Shown here: one piece after another, positions 26,269 through 35,079 of the stretch
Layout of the letters: the number at the start of each line of letters is the position of its first letter
Numbering within the stretch: the stretch's first letter is position 1
DNA from: Oscillospiraceae bacterium
GTDB lineage: Bacteria > Bacillota > Clostridia > Oscillospirales > Oscillospiraceae
Direction: 5' to 3'
Length of the DNA: 64,000 bases
Assembly: GCA_902798545.1 (NCBI GenBank)
Contig: CADBWQ010000006.1
Location: forward strand, 1-64,000
Notes under the pieces: model-generated
What the model saw: only the letters and a program-made list of their open reading frames with translations
What the model was told of the DNA's origin: nothing
Databases searched by the model: none
Made by a program: the position numbers and the translations under genes

Positions 26269-27456
26269 ATGCAATACAGGAATGACCGAAACGGTAATCA
26301 TTTGAGCATCCTCGGCTATGGCTGCATGCGCTTTACAAGAAAGGGCGGCGGTATTGACATTGCCAAGGCAGAACAGGAAGTACTGGCAGCCTATCATGCC
26401 GGTGTTAACTATTTTGACACGGCCTATGTATATTCCGGCAGCGAGGCCGCCCTTGGCGAGATTTTTGAGTGCAATCAGATCCGCGATCAGATCAACATTG
26501 CAACGAAACTCCCACAGTATCTGATCGGAAGCCGCGCGGCAGTGGATCGCTATTTTCAGGAGGAACTCTCGCGCCTGCGGACGGATCATGTAGATTATTA
26601 CCTCATGCATCACCTGACAGATGTTGTCATGTGGGAGAAGCTCAAAAAGGTCGGCATTCTGGACTGGATTCAGGAAAAGAAGCAGAATGGCGCAATACGG
26701 AACATTGGTTTCTCCTACCATGGGAATACCGATAACTTCCTGAAAATTCTCAGCGACTATGATTGGGACTTCTGTCAGATTCAGTATAATTACCTGGACG
26801 AAGTTGCTCAGGCAGGCCGGGAAGGTCTTCGTGCCGCCGCTGCCAAAGGCATCCCTGTGATGATTATGGAACCGCTCCGCGGAGGCAAGCTTGTGAATAT
26901 GCTGCCCGAGAAAGCGAAAAAAGCAATGAAAGACAGCGGGCGCAACTGGAGTCCTGCCGAGTGGGGTCTTCGCTGGCTTTATAACCAGCCGGAAGTAACC
27001 GTTGTTTTGTCGGGGATGAACTCCGTGGAGATGGTGGAATCCAACTGTCTTACCGCTTCGGACGCAGCCGTCGGAGCACTGACTGCAGATGATTTTGCCA
27101 CGCTGGAAGAAGTCAAGGCCGCCATCCGGGAGAAGGAAAAAGTCGGCTGCACCGGCTGTCGATACTGCATGCCCTGTCCGAAAGGCGTCGATATTCCCGG
27201 AATCTTTCGCTGCTATAATACCATGTACACTGAGTCAAAAAGCCAGGGACGTTTTCAGTTTGCCCAGACTGTAGGACTGACGAAAGAACCCGCTTTTGCT
27301 TCTCAGTGTATCCGCTGCGGCAAATGCGAACAGCACTGTCCACAGAATATCCCGATCCGTGAGAAGCTCCGGGAGGCGGATCAGGCGCTTCGACCACTTC
27401 CCTACAGGCTTGGGATTCAGGCTGCGCGTGCATTCATGTTCCGAAAAACCAGATGA
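26269..27456 (+). CDS. Aldo/keto reductase with C-terminal 4Fe-4S domain
   Basis: 395 residues. An NADPH-type aldo/keto reductase barrel (residues 1-285; LGYGCMRF, NYFDTAYVYSGSE with the catalytic Asp and Tyr, DYYLMHHL) is fused to a ferredoxin-like tail with CTGCRYCMPCPKG and CIRCGKCEQHCPQ. Such fusions are frequent in anaerobes and probably link sugar or aldehyde reduction to iron-sulfur electron transfer; the substrate is unknown. GGGAG precedes the ATG. Confidence 0.92.
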   Translation: MQYRNDRNGNHLSILGYGCMRFTRKGGGIDIAKAEQEVLAAYHAGVNYFDTAYVYSGSEAALGEIFECNQIRDQINIATKLPQYLIGSRAAVDRYFQEELSRLRTDHVDYYLMHHLTDVVMWEKLKKVGILDWIQEKKQNGAIRNIGFSYHGNTDNFLKILSDYDWDFCQIQYNYLDEVAQAGREGLRAAAAKGIPVMIMEPLRGGKLVNMLPEKAKKAMKDSGRNWSPAEWGLRWLYNQPEVTVVLSGMNSVEMVESNCLTASDAAVGALTADDFATLEEVKAAIREKEKVGCTGCRYCMPCPKGVDIPGIFRCYNTMYTESKSQGRFQFAQTVGLTKEPAFASQCIRCGKCEQHCPQNIPIREKLREADQALRPLPYRLGIQAARAFMFRKTR

Positions 27457-27510
27457 TCATCATAACTCAGCCATATGTGCCTTTTTTGTCGAAAACGGAT
27501 TCGTCCTGTC

Positions 27511-27536
27511 GCCCCGCCTCAGTGCGGGGCTTTTCT
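27511..27536 (+). terminator. Terminator of the aldo/keto reductase gene
   Basis: GCCCCGC, six-base loop, GCGGGGC, then TTTTCT. A second hairpin (CCAATGGTC/GACCATTGG, 27544-27567) follows at once. The rest of the gap to 27666 is AT-rich and holds no recognised gene. Confidence 0.85.
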
Positions 27537-27666
27537 ATACCCGCCAATGGTCCGTAAAGACCATTGGTAATTTACATAAAATACATCACATAAAATTCGT
27601 GATTTATTTTGTATTTATGCGGCTACCGTGCGATCTTTTTTGTTTACATAATTTTAGCTTCAGGAC

Positions 27667-27694
27667 AAAAAGGGCCCCTCTGAAACAGAGGGGC
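27667..27694 (-). terminator. Terminator of the acyltransferase/DUF6320 operon
   Basis: Minus strand GCCCCTCT, loop GTTTC, AGAGGGGC, then TTTTT (27671-27667), about 30 bases after the last stop codon. Confidence 0.85.
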
Positions 27695-27725
27695 TGTGCG
27701 GGATAACTTCTGACAGGATTGCTGC

Positions 27726-28892
27726 CTACTCTTCCAACAGGGTTATACTCTCGGGAATGTGATTCAGTTCGATTTCCTGTCTGGAAAAACGGGCATTTAT
27801 ACCTTTCTCAAGAGCTTTCAGTGTATAACCGCCGATGTACAGGCAGTTATCCGGTTCACCGTACCGGATTCCGAATAACTGGTCTTCTGTTCCGTTGTTT
27901 CCTTTCAGGACCCTGCAGCCGACATTCACATAGTCGTCCCTGGAACGGATGTCAGTAACCTGGAAAGCAGATGCGGGAGACTCGTCCGGATGACATCTCA
28001 TGTACTTCAACGCTGTATTTAACACATTTCTGTCTAATTCAAACCACTTCGCCAAAGAAGATGAATTCAGCAAATATGTCCCTCTATTCGCACTACCAAA
28101 ATTGGAAACATACAAGTCACCGTCCAACCGGAGGAAATTGACAACATGCCCGGCGTCGGTTATTCCAACGATGGAACCGAGCAGACCAAAAGCCTGTATT
28201 CCCTCCAGATGAGCAAAAAGATTCATGATTGCACTTTTGCCGCCACAATCTGCAACATGATTGATGAGCGCACCGTAAGCCGAATCATATTTCATAAAAA
28301 CGGTTCGGTACTGAGGATCCTCGGACTGATAGTCAGTTGCGCTGGGAGGTATGGACAGCGCAGTCAGGTAATGAAAATACACCTGGAACCTCTCCATTTC
28401 CGTCATATCTTCACGTAACTTGCCGGTTCGCCAGAAATCATCATGTATGGCTTTTGCAGCAAGCAGAACGTCATTCTGCTGTGCCATCAGTTCTTCCTTG
28501 CTGTACAGTGGCTCTACACCATTTGTCGCAACATAATACTTTCCATTTGCATAGAAAACAGAAATACCCTGATTCAAGAGTGCACCAAGCAATGAATTGA
28601 ACACGGGTATCATATTACCACCGGGTTTGTTCCAGATTGGAGCCATTTCACCGTTCCAAATGAGCGGTTCATCCCAGTATTCCCAGTCTCCGGCAGCAAA
28701 AGAGAGGAGGAAATTGTTCCAGTAGTCATCATTGCTCTCCGGTTCATCAATCCATTGCAGACCGGAAAGGCCAAATGCCGCCACAACTTCCGGATCCAAC
28801 TCCGGGTATCCCGTATCGGAAGCAGAGCAGGCAACCGGAACAAATGAACATAAGAGGACGGGGATAAGAATAAGAATCAGTATTCTGCGCAT
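27726..28892 (-). CDS. Secreted transglutaminase-like protein
   Basis: 388 residues with an N-terminal signal peptide (MRRILILILIPVLLCSFVPV then ACSAS). The cysteine there has Pro at -3, so a lipoprotein is possible but not typical. A segment reading HVADCGGKSAIMNLFAHL, then GHVVNFLRLDGDLYVSNFG, resembles the Cys-His core of transglutaminase-like domains. The start at 28892 is chosen because the signal peptide begins there and GAAGG precedes it. It follows the esterase after 61 bp on the same strand. The fold call is tentative. Confidence 0.6.
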   Translation of the reverse strand: MRRILILILIPVLLCSFVPVACSASDTGYPELDPEVVAAFGLSGLQWIDEPESNDDYWNNFLLSFAAGDWEYWDEPLIWNGEMAPIWNKPGGNMIPVFNSLLGALLNQGISVFYANGKYYVATNGVEPLYSKEELMAQQNDVLLAAKAIHDDFWRTGKLREDMTEMERFQVYFHYLTALSIPPSATDYQSEDPQYRTVFMKYDSAYGALINHVADCGGKSAIMNLFAHLEGIQAFGLLGSIVGITDAGHVVNFLRLDGDLYVSNFGSANRGTYLLNSSSLAKWFELDRNVLNTALKYMRCHPDESPASAFQVTDIRSRDDYVNVGCRVLKGNNGTEDQLFGIRYGEPDNCLYIGGYTLKALEKGINARFSRQEIELNHIPESITLLEE

Positions 28893-28953
28893 TCCGTTGC
28901 CTTCTTTCGTTGTACCAGAATTCATATCCGCGGTGATGGAGAGGACAGCAGTG

Positions 28954-29769
28954 TCACTGCGGGGCGAAGCAGTGGTCCAGGAGAAAACGGACCTCCTTCT
29001 CGAACTTCCCCACGGCCTCCCGGACGATCCGTTTCGCCGGGAAGAACAGGTCATAGGCGTGGAACCAGCCCTCGTACACATCGACCCTCGCCTCGATCCC
29101 CGCGGCCTGCAATTTTCTGACATAGTCCAGTGTCTCGGAATAAAAGGGTTCGATATCTCCGACGAAGGTGTAGCAGGGTGGGAGACCGCTGACGTCTTCG
29201 CAGCGCGCAGGAGCCGCGTAATAACTCACGAGATCCGTGCCCCAGGCGGTGCGCAGATACTTTTTCCACGCTCTCCGGTTCTTTCGGGTGTTCCAGTTCG
29301 GGGCGTGGTTATCGCGGTTTGACTCCGTCTCCCGGTCGTCCAGCATCGGGTAGAGCGGCAGCTGGAAGGCCAGGTTCACCTCTCCCCTGTCCCGGGCCAG
29401 CAGGCACAGGGCCACCGTCATGCCCCCGCCGGCGCTCTCGCCGCCAACGATCAGCTGATCAGAACGGATGCCAAGCTCCGACGCATGCTCCTTCATATAC
29501 CTGAGCGCTGCATAGCAGTCCTGCAGGCCCGCCGGATAGGGGTGCCGGCCGGAAAGCCGGTAGTCCGGGGCCAGGAGGACGCAGCCAAACTTTGTCACCA
29601 GTGAGAGGGCGCGGGTGGCCAGGACGTCCTTGGACGAGCCGGAGGCGTATGCCCCGCCGTGCACCCACAGGACGCCCGGAGCCAGGCCGGTCTGGTGCCT
29701 CGGTCGAAGGATCCGCAGCCGGATGGTGTGATCCCCGACGGGGATCCGGCGCTTTTCGACGGTGAACAT
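28954..29769 (-). CDS. Alpha/beta hydrolase of the hormone-sensitive-lipase type (acetyl esterase-like)
   Basis: 271 residues. VLWVHGGAYASGSS is the oxyanion-hole HGGA motif and IVGGESAGGGMTVAL the nucleophile elbow. FVGDIEPFY and YEGWFHAYDLF supply Asp and His. There is no signal peptide. The ATG at 29769 overlaps the region just after the DUF6320 stop, and GGAGG lies 13 bases upstream; a GTG at 29802 has no site. In this operon it probably removes or remodels the acyl group handled by the acyltransferase-like protein (inference). Confidence 0.88.
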   Translation of the reverse strand: MFTVEKRRIPVGDHTIRLRILRPRHQTGLAPGVLWVHGGAYASGSSKDVLATRALSLVTKFGCVLLAPDYRLSGRHPYPAGLQDCYAALRYMKEHASELGIRSDQLIVGGESAGGGMTVALCLLARDRGEVNLAFQLPLYPMLDDRETESNRDNHAPNWNTRKNRRAWKKYLRTAWGTDLVSYYAAPARCEDVSGLPPCYTFVGDIEPFYSETLDYVRKLQAAGIEARVDVYEGWFHAYDLFFPAKRIVREAVGKFEKEVRFLLDHCFAPQ

Positions 29770-29770
29770 A

Positions 29771-30457
29771 TCAGAAGAAGAACCTCCTTCGGATTTCCTC
29801 ACGCAGGGGCGGGATTGTTCCGGCGATCAGGAGGAACAGGCCGACGATCCCAAAGCCCGCCAGCGGGTACTGGCTCCAGGTGAACATCCGCGTGCCGAAG
29901 CTCAGGTGCTCGAAGAATTCCACCAGCACCGCGAAGCCACCCAGCAGGACCAGAAAGCCGCCGAAGATGAAGATCCGGCCGCCGCGGACGTACTTCAGCA
30001 GGCAGACCATGGCCGTGGTAAGCAGGCCGGCGGCGAGGATCACCGGGAAGGCGAAGCTCAGGAACCAGTGCCCATGGGTGGCGCGGCAGATGTACAGCAC
30101 ATACAGGCCGGCAGCGAGGAAGTCGACAGGGACGAAGACCTCTCCCCTCGGTTCTTCGAACCACAGGGGCAGCACCGCCACGATGTCAAAGAGCAGGATC
30201 CCACCCAGAACGTAGCCGCCCCAGCGCAGGGCGCCGTAGAGGTGCAGGCAGACGATGACGGTAACGGCAAGGGCAAGCACGGAGACCACCGTCATCGCGA
30301 TGGCGCCCGGGAGGGTCGACTCGCGGTGGCGGGGCGGGAGGCTCTCAGGGAAACCGGGTTCAGGCCGGTCCGCCCCGGGGTTCCATACGGGTGTCTGGCA
30401 GAGGGGACAGAATTCGGTTCCGTCCTGCAGCCTCACGCCGCATCTGACACAGTACAT
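29771..30457 (-). CDS. DUF6320-type membrane protein with zinc ribbon
   Basis: 228 residues. The N-terminal zinc ribbon is CVRCG followed by FCPLC. After a proline-rich linker come about six hydrophobic helices (residues 50-215) with charged loops such as WFEEPRGEVF. It ends REEIRRRFFF. It lies between the acyltransferase-like gene (3 bp gap) and the esterase (overlapping or abutting). This three-gene grouping recurs in Clostridia to my knowledge, but no function is established. Confidence 0.75.
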   Translation of the reverse strand: MYCVRCGVRLQDGTEFCPLCQTPVWNPGADRPEPGFPESLPPRHRESTLPGAIAMTVVSVLALAVTVIVCLHLYGALRWGGYVLGGILLFDIVAVLPLWFEEPRGEVFVPVDFLAAGLYVLYICRATHGHWFLSFAFPVILAAGLLTTAMVCLLKYVRGGRIFIFGGFLVLLGGFAVLVEFFEHLSFGTRMFTWSQYPLAGFGIVGLFLLIAGTIPPLREEIRRRFFF

Positions 30458-30460
30458 ATA

Positions 30461-31729
30461 CTACCTCCTGTTGCTTTCGATGTCCACCGGCACGCCCAGC
30501 TCCACCAGACGCGAGAAAAAGCGGCGCTCCAGCTCAGACTCGCGGATGCTGCGGATCATATTGATGCAGGTGGTGCCGCCGCAGCTCAGAACCGAGCAGT
30601 TGTTCGGATAGCTGCGCTGGGGGCCGATGATGAACTCGCAGCGCGTGATATAGGGCAGAAGCGCGGCGGGCAGGTCGAGATTCGTGATATTCGAGATATT
30701 CAGACTGCCTCCACTCTCCCCGGAACGGCGGTAGACGGCATCCATGACCAGGTTCTTCAGGAACACGGGGGTGAGCCGGAGGGCGATGAGCTCCTGGGGC
30801 TGGGTGTTGGCGGCGATCATGCCGGCCATGTGCCGGGGCGTGGCACTGGCCCGGAGCTGGTGGTAGATGGTCCGGCAGAGCTCGTCCAGACTCCAGTCAC
30901 CCAGGCGCGGGTCCGCCCCGATGTTCAGCACAAGGGAGAAGTTCCGCAGGGTCCGGCTGCCGTAAAGACGGCGCAGGTCCACGGGGATGGTGATCTTGAC
31001 GGGGCGCTGATGCCGACGTGGGCAGCGGGCGTCCTGCATGGCGATGATGCTCTCGGCCATGACGGCGGCGAGGAGGGCGGTCACCGATACCCCGTACCGG
31101 TGCGCCAGGTCAAGGAGTGCCGCGGTAGGCACAATTCCGGTGGTGAGGTGGCGAAACCCGTCCTTCTCCCGGGTGCCCCGGAGGCGGTAGGAGCGCTCCT
31201 CGCTCCGGGGCGAGGCCACAGGTGCGGCATTGCTGAGGAAGCTGTCCTCCAGTTCCTCGGCGGGCGGAGCCTCGTTCAGATCGCGGATCAGGCCGCCGAC
31301 CGGAACCTTCAGCCCATGGCGAAGCGTCAGATACCGGGCGAGGAGATTCGCGAGGTACACGCTGCCGCCCCGCCCGTCGGTCAGGGAGTGGAAGAACTCC
31401 ACGGCAATGCGGCTGCGGTAGTACAGGACGCGCATGCAGCAGCGGCGCAGCTCCCGGGAGGACATGAAGGTCAGGGGATACGCGTAATCCCGGGTCACGC
31501 GCACGGGTGAGGAGGTCTCTTCCAGGTAGTACCAGAAGATCCCCTTGCGCAGGGCCACATAGTACGACGGGAAGCGGGGGCGCAGGTCGTTCACCGCCTG
31601 CTGCAGCGTGACTTCGTCCACGGGTTCGGTCAGCGTCGCGGAGACGCGGAACACGTTGCACCAGTCCCGGCGGGCCGTCGCCGGGAAGATCAGGGCGGCG
31701 GTGTCCAGGCGATACCAGTTTTTCCGCAT
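30461..31729 (-). CDS. Condensation-domain-like acyltransferase (alcohol acetyltransferase-like)
   Basis: 422 residues of the CoA-dependent acyltransferase superfamily. The active-site-like motif is FFHSLTDGRGGSVYLANLLARYL, equivalent to HHxxxDG with the first His replaced by Phe-His spacing. Near the C-terminus NISNITNLDLP and FIIGP correspond to the DFGWG-side region. AAAGGA precedes the ATG. It is the first gene of the operon. Whether it makes esters, acylates a glycolipid or modifies a peptide is open. Confidence 0.75.
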   Translation of the reverse strand: MRKNWYRLDTAALIFPATARRDWCNVFRVSATLTEPVDEVTLQQAVNDLRPRFPSYYVALRKGIFWYYLEETSSPVRVTRDYAYPLTFMSSRELRRCCMRVLYYRSRIAVEFFHSLTDGRGGSVYLANLLARYLTLRHGLKVPVGGLIRDLNEAPPAEELEDSFLSNAAPVASPRSEERSYRLRGTREKDGFRHLTTGIVPTAALLDLAHRYGVSVTALLAAVMAESIIAMQDARCPRRHQRPVKITIPVDLRRLYGSRTLRNFSLVLNIGADPRLGDWSLDELCRTIYHQLRASATPRHMAGMIAANTQPQELIALRLTPVFLKNLVMDAVYRRSGESGGSLNISNITNLDLPAALLPYITRCEFIIGPQRSYPNNCSVLSCGGTTCINMIRSIRESELERRFFSRLVELGVPVDIESNRR

Positions 31730-31751
31730 GGGCTCAGGGTCCTTTCATTGG

Positions 31752-31786
31752 AAGAAATCCCCCGGGAATCCGGAGATCCCCGAGGG
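31752..31786 (-). terminator. Terminator of ssrA
   Basis: On the minus strand CCCUCGGGGAU pairs with AUUCCCGGGGG over 11 bp (two G:U), with a six-base loop and AUUUCUU behind. Only 22 bases separate it from the next gene, so the operon downstream has no room for a promoter after it. Confidence 0.7.
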
Positions 31787-31824
31787 TTCAGATCTGTATG
31801 CGGCCGCCGAAAGGCTCGTATTTG

Positions 31825-32175
31825 TGGTGGAGATGAGGGGAGTTGAACCCCTGTCCGAAAGCACTTTGACAGAAACTTCTCCGGGCGCAGACGGTAATTT
31901 ACATTCCCTCGCCCTGCCGCATGCCGTCATGCTGCGGGGCTTGGTAGCTTCATGATTCATGATATGCGCAAAGCTTAGCATATGCACGTGCACCACTTGT
32001 CGACGCCCCATCCCGGGCCGTGGTCCTCCCGGGTGGGACGCTCACTGCTTAGGCAGCGAGAAGAACAGCGTTATCGTCGTTCTTTAATTTATAAAGTTTG
32101 CCCGTTGTTAAAGATGCCAGGCGCATCTGCCCGCTATTCCTGCCTCCACACCCCCGTCGAAACCGGTACATCCCC
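31825..32175 (-). ncRNA. ssrA: Transfer-messenger RNA
   Basis: A 351-nt one-piece tmRNA. The 5' end GGGGAUG pairs with CAUCUCC before ACCA. GGACAGGGGUUCAACUCCCC is the T arm. The tag frame ends at the stop codon 32051-32049 and reads K-N-D-D-N-A-V-L-L-A-A when read from AAG at 32084. By position this AAG occupies the usual resume-codon place (GCA in E. coli), so the tag would begin with Lys after the tmRNA alanine. It rescues stalled ribosomes together with SmpB, encoded 0.6 kb upstream. Confidence 0.96.
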
Positions 32176-32224
32176 GTGGGGGGGCACGCGCCGGTTCGAC
32201 GGCCGCATGAGAAATGTACGAAGC

Positions 32225-32743
32225 TCAGACCTTCTCCGGCTCGGGATAGGCCTCGCCGAAGGTCTCGACCGTGACGCGCTTCATCACCTGGGGCGTGCGG
32301 GGCCGGTCGCTGTAGTCCGTGCGGACCGCGGCGATCCGATCCACGGCCTCAATACCCTCAATCACCTTGCCGAAGGCCGCATAGCCGCCGTCCAGGTGCG
32401 GCGCCGCCTCGTGCATGATAAAGAACTGGCTCCCGGCGCTGTTCGGATCCCCCGCGCGCGCCATGGAGAGCACACCGCGGTCGTGCTTCAGGTCGTTTTG
32501 AAAGCCATTCTGTTTGAACTCGCCCCGGATGCTGTAGCCCGGGCCGCCGATTCCGATCCCCTTCGGGTCGCCGCCCTGGATCATGAATCCGGCAATCACC
32601 CGGTGGAAAATCAGCCCGTCATAGAAGCCCTTCTGCACCAGGGAAATGAAATTGCGAACGGTGTTCGGCGCGATTTCGGGGTACAGCTCCGCCTTGATCA
32701 CGTCGCCGTTTTCCATCTCAAATGTAACAATCGGGTTCGTCAT
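32225..32743 (-). CDS. ppiB: Peptidyl-prolyl cis-trans isomerase, cyclophilin type
   Basis: 172 residues, a cytoplasmic cyclophilin without signal peptide. FHRVIAGFMIQGGDPKG, FSLV-like NFISLVQKGFYDGLIFHR, GVLSMARAGDPNSAGSQFFIMH and AAFGKVIEGIEAVDRI are present. It starts 2 bp after the smpB stop and lies between smpB and ssrA. Confidence 0.95.
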   Translation of the reverse strand: MTNPIVTFEMENGDVIKAELYPEIAPNTVRNFISLVQKGFYDGLIFHRVIAGFMIQGGDPKGIGIGGPGYSIRGEFKQNGFQNDLKHDRGVLSMARAGDPNSAGSQFFIMHEAAPHLDGGYAAFGKVIEGIEAVDRIAAVRTDYSDRPRTPQVMKRVTVETFGEAYPEPEKV

Positions 32744-32745
32744 AG

Positions 32746-33213
32746 TCAGCGATTCCTTTCTTTCATCACACGATCCATCTCGCGCCGCGTATCCCGCTCG
32801 GCGGTGGCTTCGCGCTTGTCGTGCAGTTTTTTTCCTTTGCAGAGTCCCAGCTCCACTTTCACCCGGCTGTCCTTGAAGTAGAGGGACAGCGGAATCAGAG
32901 CCACACCGTCCTGCTGGACACGGGCCTGGAGCTTGAAAATCTCGCGCTTGTGCATCAGAAGGCGGCGTGGGCGGACCGGGTCGCGGTTGAAGATGTTTCC
33001 GTGCTCATACGGGCTGATATGCATGCCGCGGACAAAGAGCTCCCCGTCCTTCACGGTACAGAAACAGTCCTTCAGGTTCACCTGTCCGGCACGGATGGAC
33101 TTCACTTCCGTGCCCGCCAGCTCAATTCCCGCCTCAAAGCGCTCCAGAACGAAATATTCATGAAACGCCTTGCGGTTGTCGGCGATCTTCTTGATCCCCA
33201 GCTGCTTCGGCAC
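32746..33213 (-). CDS. smpB: SsrA-binding protein
   Basis: A 155-residue OB-fold protein that binds tm[39 protein letters not shown] and the basic tail [16 protein letters not shown] are all typical. The start is GTG at 33213 ([16 protein letters not shown]) with AAGGGGTG upstream. Confidence 0.97.
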   Translation of the reverse strand: MPKQLGIKKIADNRKAFHEYFVLERFEAGIELAGTEVKSIRAGQVNLKDCFCTVKDGELFVRGMHISPYEHGNIFNRDPVRPRRLLMHKREIFKLQARVQQDGVALIPLSLYFKDSRVKVELGLCKGKKLHDKREATAERDTRREMDRVMKERNR

Positions 33214-33292
33214 GGACTCACCCCTTCCTTCCGGATACCGGAGGGGACCTGCGGACTCGGTTCTGCAAATCAGGTTCCCGACGGCGATTGTT

Positions 33293-33321
33293 ATCATATC
33301 ACAATCCGATGGACTTGAAAA
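33293..33321 (-). promoter_or_regulatory. Probable smpB promoter
   Basis: Minus strand TTTTCA (33321-33316), 17-base spacer and TATGAT (33298-33293). Confidence 0.5.
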
Positions 33322-33355
33322 GGATTTTTTGTGAACAGTGGGTGGATCGGTCAGC

Positions 33356-35053
33356 TCAGCCCAGCTTCTGCTCCAGCTCGGCGCAGATCGCTTTTTCCGC
33401 GGCAGCGGCTGCGGCAGCATCCGGCGCTGTCACCGAGATATAAGCCTTCAGCTTTGGTTCGGTACCGGAGGGACGGATCACAACCGAGCCATGCTCTTTT
33501 CCGCCCTCGAAGAAGAACTTCAGCACATCCGAAGCCGGGAGTCCGTTCAGGCCGGGCAGATAATCCTCGGTCCGGATCACTTTCCTTCCGCCCACCGATT
33601 CAAGCCCCTGATGGAAGTCCGCCATGATGGCCTGCATCTTCGCCATGCCGGAGGAACCCGGGAACTCATAACTGTGCAGGGTGTTCCGGCAGTACCCGTA
33701 GGCGGCGTAGAGTTCGTTCAGCTTTTCGGCCAGACGGATCCCCCGCGTTTTATAATACGCAAACATCTCGCAGATCATGAAGGCTGCGTTGACGCCGTCC
33801 TTGTCCCGTACATAGGTTCCGGTCAGATATCCGTAGGACTCCTCAAAGCCGCAGATGTAGTCATCTGCCCGCCCGTTCTTCTCCAGTCTTCCGATCACCT
33901 CACCGATGAACTTGAAGCCGGTGAGGACATTCACGGTCTCAACGCCGTAGTGTTGGGCGATCTTCTCAGCCAGGTCCATCGTGACAATGGTCTTGACAAA
34001 TACCGGGTGCGTCGGCATTTTCCCGTGCTTCTGCCGCTGAGCGCAGATGAAATCCAGGAGCAGCAGACCCACTTCGTTGCCGGTAAGGAGTCTGTATTCC
34101 TCTCCGTCCTTCACAGCGATGCCGCAGCGGTCGCAGTCCGGGTCCGTGGCCAGAAGCAGATCGGCGCCGGTTTCCCGGCAGTACCGCAGCCCCAGTTCCA
34201 TCGCCTCCCGGATCTCCGGGTTCGGGTAGGGGCAGGTCGGAAAACGCCCGTCCGGAAGGCGCTGCTCCTCGACAACGGTCACATTGCCAAATCCGGTCTC
34301 TGTCAGCACTCTGGTCACCGGCTCCAGACCGGTGCCGTTCAGCGGGCTGTATACAATGGCGACATTCCGGTCAACTTCATCCCCGTACAGCACGCTCTGT
34401 GCCTTCACTTGATCCAGGAACGCGGTCAGCACCTCTTCCGGAATGTCTTTTACCGTCTTCTGAAGCCGTGCGGCAATGAGGGGCATTCTCTTCACGCCGG
34501 TAAAAATATCCAACTTCCCGATCTCGGCCATGATCTCCGCGGCCGCCTCGGTGGTGATCTGGCAGCCGTCGGCGCCGTAGACCTTATAGCCGTTGTACCT
34601 GGAAGGATTGTGGGAGGCCGTGATCATCACACCGGCAGATGCGCCCAGCGTTCTCGTCGCAAAAGACACCGTCGGCACCGGCAGAAGCCGGTCCCAGGCC
34701 CAGACACGGATGCCGTTTGCGGCGAAAACCGACGCCGTTTCCCTCGCAAAGAGGTCGCTCTTCAGTCTGCTGTCAAAGCCGATGACAACAGAGGGGTGTT
34801 CAAAATGCTTCAGCAGATAATTGGCCAGGCCCTGGGAAGCACGGGCAACCGTGAGGACATTCATCCGATTCGTCCCCGCGCCGATCGTTCCGCGCAGTCC
34901 CCCGGTTCCGAACGCCAGATCCCGATAGAAGGCGTCTTCCTTCGCCGCGTCATCCATTTTTTCAAGCTCCGCCAGCAGCTCCGTCTTTTCGGCGATGTTG
35001 TCCAGGCTCCGAAGCATATGAAGCCAGTCTTCAAACTTCTCTCTGTAATTCAT
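33356..35053 (-). CDS. Phosphohexomutase (phosphoglucomutase/phosphomannomutase)
   Basis: 565 residues of the alpha-D-phosphohexomutase superfamily. [18 protein letters not shown] at the N-terminus, the phosphoserine loop [15 protein letters not shown], the metal loop [10 protein letters not shown] and the sugar loop [12 protein letters not shown] are complete. [12 protein letters not shown] binds phosphate. In this operon it most likely converts mannose 6-phosphate to mannose 1-phosphate for ManC, but glucose specificity is equally possible from sequence. The start at 35053 has GGGGAG. Confidence 0.9.
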   Translation of the reverse strand: MNYREKFEDWLHMLRSLDNIAEKTELLAELEKMDDAAKEDAFYRDLAFGTGGLRGTIGAGTNRMNVLTVARASQGLANYLLKHFEHPSVVIGFDSRLKSDLFARETASVFAANGIRVWAWDRLLPVPTVSFATRTLGASAGVMITASHNPSRYNGYKVYGADGCQITTEAAAEIMAEIGKLDIFTGVKRMPLIAARLQKTVKDIPEEVLTAFLDQVKAQSVLYGDEVDRNVAIVYSPLNGTGLEPVTRVLTETGFGNVTVVEEQRLPDGRFPTCPYPNPEIREAMELGLRYCRETGADLLLATDPDCDRCGIAVKDGEEYRLLTGNEVGLLLLDFICAQRQKHGKMPTHPVFVKTIVTMDLAEKIAQHYGVETVNVLTGFKFIGEVIGRLEKNGRADDYICGFEESYGYLTGTYVRDKDGVNAAFMICEMFAYYKTRGIRLAEKLNELYAAYGYCRNTLHSYEFPGSSGMAKMQAIMADFHQGLESVGGRKVIRTEDYLPGLNGLPASDVLKFFFEGGKEHGSVVIRPSGTEPKLKAYISVTAPDAAAAAAAEKAICAELEQKLG

Positions 35054-35079
35054 GCCTTCTCCCCATCCTTCTGTCGTTT

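Noticed and set aside
29762-31510. Open frame of nearly 600 codons on the plus strand across DUF6320 and the acyltransferase-like gene
   Set aside because: His/Gln/Gly-rich composition without motifs, covering two genes with clear starts and family features on the other strand.
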